Positions 61,702-64,000 of a stretch of 64,000 bases of DNA are shown here, piece by piece (the first letter of the stretch is position 1; every line of letters begins with the position of its first letter). The translations under genes were made by a program, and so were the position numbers. The DNA is taken from positions 620,001 through 684,000 of the forward strand of contig JARGXX010000097.1 in NCBI GenBank assembly GCA_030374765.1, written 5' to 3'. The notes under the pieces were generated by a model. The model did not search any database and was not told the DNA's origin. It saw nothing but the letters and a program-made list of their open reading frames with translations. This stretch comes from Agarophyton chilense. Taxonomy: Eukaryota; Rhodophyta; Florideophyceae; Gracilariales; Gracilariaceae.

Positions 61702-62264
61702 TGTGAGATAGCGCCGAAAGGCGTGTAAGTTTCCTAGAGGCGCGATCCGTGCGGAGTCCGTAAGCGGGGCGTGCTTGTCACACGAGGCCGGTCGGGGAAC
61801 GGTGACGCGTGGAGACGAGCGCCAGCACCGGGCGGTCGTAGGGAGACTAGGCGGTTGGGAACGTCAGGCGCGATCGAGGTACGCGCGAAGAGTCCGAACG
61901 GCTTGTAAACCTGTAGATATCCCGTGCGGAGTAACGCTTCAGGTCTGCTTTAGAAACGATACTTAGACTAGGACGGTGGTGCTTACCCTTTACTGTTTGG
62001 AGGGTGGCGGGGAGCGGAGGTGCATAAGTAGTGTGCGCCCCCGAGCTGCAACCCGCATTACAGTCGGTGGTGGCGCCTGCACCCACGTGGCGGAAATATC
62101 ACGGGGTGGGGGACGCCAACTACCTACAACTATGCTACGTGTTAATCTACTGTACATGTCCGTCCGGTGTGCCATCTTCGCACACGTGTGCGACCAGGCC
62201 ACTTGCACTCAGTCCTGACCACGCCCTTTTTACCTGACAACCCGCTCGGATTCACTATACTACA
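61702..62264 (-). repeat. element B 5' LTR (563 bp)
   Basis: Full-length partner of 50621-51183, followed by CGACT (62265-62269), the right target duplication. Confidence 0.95.
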
Positions 62265-63990
62265 CGACTGATCTATCAGTATGCATCTTCACCGGATATA
62301 GTTCTGGTTTCGAGCTTTTGTTCGCATCACAAACAAGCTTTTGGACCGCTATGAAATTCTATACAACATTCCGCGCACTCTGTAAAAGAGTGATATACTC
62401 AGCCTCTCCGCACGAGAGTGCAATGATACTCTGCTTCTTTGAACTCCACATAATCGGATCGTTGTTCACCTGTACCAGATACCCTTTTGTTGGCCTTCTA
62501 TTCCTTTTTCACCCAACCCAATTGGAGTCGCAAAAGTCTTTCAGGGGCCTCTCGCTCATCGACGGAAATGAAAGTCGATTATACTTCGTCCAAAATAAAT
62601 ACTGAACCATTTGCTTCAAAAGCATCAAGTGACGTTTTTTGGGCTCTTGAATTTGCCTTAATAGATGTTATTCGGCGTAAGATATGTCAGGACGGGTGCA
62701 TACCGCTGTGTATTTGATGTATCCGACGATAGAGTGATATAAGTTATGCTCCCTCCGATAAAGTACGGGTTCATCCTTGTACCTATTCTTCAAGTTACAA
62801 GTTGTAGATAGTGGAGTACAGACCAAATTCGTGTGTCACAGTTCGATTTTTGTAACAATTCCTTCGATGCACATGGATTGATCCAGAAACATTTCATTCC
62901 TTGAACGAGTAATACTGGAACCAATGAAGAGATTTTCAGATCTCAGGCACTTCACTTTGAACGTTGACATCATTCGTTCCTTGAATTCAGCCCTAAGAGA
63001 CTTTGGAGACGAACCAAACATGAGGTCGTCAACCACAACGACCAAGTTTAGGAATGAGCCATCTTCTGACTTGGAGAGGTAAAGTTTATGATCGCTCTTC
63101 GAATTTTTGAAATCTATCTGGAGAAGAACCTCATGAAAAAGAAATCCCCAGATTCTACTTGCTTGTACCGACCCGTACATTCACTTGAGAAGGAAGCAGA
63201 CCTTTCCGGGTTCATACGATATTTCATTGGAGTTAGTAGGTTGTGCGATAATCAATAGCTTGACCCTATCACCATAAAGTTATGTGTTGCTAATGTCCAA
63301 TATTTCCAGGTGAAAGTCCTTTGCAGCAGCCTTTGAAATTGGTAGGCGAATAGTTTTATGACGGGCTACTGGGGCGTAGATGTCACCGGAATTTTTGTCG
63401 AGGAAAGGGAGTTGCTTATCTCCTCGAACAGACAGCGATATTTGGGGAGCATCTGTGGCATATCAGTTGTATCCTTACGAATGAATTTCCACAAGTGTGG
63501 TATGGGCTTCATATCCGGGGTTCGGTCTACATATTTCGATGTGCCACGATCAATTAAGGCATCAAATTCTCGAGCGATGGCTTCTGCCCATTCCTTGACC
63601 TTGCCGGGTTCCTCAAACGATTTAGGGATGCTCGTACTGGTAGTATACCTTTCCATCGCGGCCATGCAATGTACGAGAGAATTTTCCATGTGATCTTCAC
63701 ACTAATCGCCTCCTTCGAGTTCAGCTTCTTAGCGGCTACGGGAAGTGAAATCCATTAAGTCAGGTTGGGAAGGTAATCGATCTGGTGTGGATGTCTGAAA
63801 ATCTGCCAAACGCGTATTGATGATTTTATCCCACTGTGGCACATAATGCGCAATAGGATTCTCGGACTCTCCATTCTTACGAAGTGTCCAGACACAGCGC
63901 GTGGTACAAACTTTTTGTGCGGAGCAGTGACGGACCGATATGTGTAGGCGCGACCTTGCTGTCCAAAAGGATAAGAGATGCTCCAAGTTC
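62265..63990 (-). pseudogene. copia pol, RT and RNase H (right piece)
   Basis: On the minus strand from the right edge: RT N-terminal motifs (PKSFEEPGKVKEWAEAIARE, 63689-63366), then GSVQASRIWGFLFHEVL and FLNLVVVVDDLMFGSS (the YVDD box reads VVDD) at 63180-62836. YLVQVNNDPIMWSSKKQSII then EAEYI (RNase H) follows in another frame near 62500-62400. Several frame changes make it non-functional. It is interrupted at 62265 by element B and continues at 50615. Confidence 0.8.
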
Positions 63991-64000
63991 GGTTGGTTAC

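Larger units (their letters stand above)
50621..62264 (-). mobile_element. element B: chromodomain Ty3 (chromovirus) LTR retrotransposon, 11.6 kb
   Basis: 563-bp LTRs, a 5-bp target duplication CGACT at 50616-50620 and 62265-62269, PBS, gag, pol ending in a chromodomain, an antisense ORF and a PPT. The two LTRs differ at about 14 of 563 positions by hand count, mostly transitions, so the insertion is fairly but not extremely recent. It sits in the RNase H region of a copia element. The base composition is GC-rich and the palindrome CCGNNCGG is strikingly frequent along its entire length. Confidence 0.95.
49321..63990 (-). mobile_element. Ty1/copia element, copy 2, split by element B
   Basis: Minus-strand copia element whose pol runs from the right window edge to 62265 and resumes at 50615 down to about 50150. 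It is followed by a non-coding segment and the 3' LTR at 49321-49711. Element B with its CGACT duplication (50616-50620 and 62265-62269) interrupts it. The uninterrupted site is visible in copy 1 at about 17905-17930. The 5' half lies beyond the window. Confidence 0.85.

Noticed and set aside
1-64000. tRNA, rRNA genes and CRISPR arrays
   Set aside because: No cloverleaf, rRNA core or regularly spaced direct repeats with unique spacers were recognised; the tandem repeats found have no spacers.

Overview
The window is eukaryotic nuclear DNA that is rich in transposable elements and poor in introns. Nothing bacterial (operons, Shine-Dalgarno sites, rRNA or tRNA) is seen. LTR retrotransposons of the Ty3 and Ty1/copia types, a pogo/Tigger-like and a PIF/Harbinger-like DNA transposon fill roughly two thirds of it. 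A gene-bearing island at about 30-47.5 kb holds single-exon genes for secreted, often Cys-rich proteins. This fits a compact, intron-poor alga (a florideophyte red alga such as Chondrus is my guess), but the lineage is an inference and not proven here.

Layout. 1-4734: remnants of degenerate Ty3 elements on both strands. 4735-16502: chromovirus 'element A' (+) with 915-bp LTRs, gag, pol, a detached chromodomain ORF and a 575-aa ORF on the antisense strand. 16503-18666: the C-terminal end of a pogo-like transposase, then a copia fragment. 18667-25101: a second, inverted and decayed copy (element A'), with internal deletions and a nested solo LTR. 25102-26095: the N-terminal/DDE part of the same pogo-like transposase. 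26317-29235: a PIF/Harbinger element with exact TIRs and TAA target duplications. 30411-47377: five putative host genes (a beta-propeller secreted protein, three short secreted Cys-containing proteins, and a secreted protein with a vWD-like domain), plus one Cys-knot-like repeat protein. 47.4-49.3 kb: dispersed fold-back repeats. 49321-end: a copia element (-) split by chromovirus 'element B' (50621-62264, -), which has 563-bp LTRs and a CGACT target duplication.

Two structural conclusions matter most. First, elements A and B belong to clearly different chromovirus families, yet both carry, between pol and the 3' LTR, a long ORF on the strand opposite to gag-pol. The two antisense proteins (575 and 828 aa) share colinear residues with identical spacings, so they appear to be one undescribed protein family. 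Element B is also saturated with the palindrome CCGNNCGG (about 90 by hand count, against one or two in element A), which could be a self-recognition signal. Second, elements A and A' are recombination products. The LTR ending at 16502 and the LTR ending at 25101 carry the same CGATC target duplication, and the pogo transposase reading frame continues across that site. So one insertion was split by an inversion between two inverted copies.

Most element genes are broken by one or a few stop codons, usually explicable by C-to-T or G-to-A changes. The PIF/Harbinger transposase, element A gag, element B gag and both antisense ORFs are open throughout.
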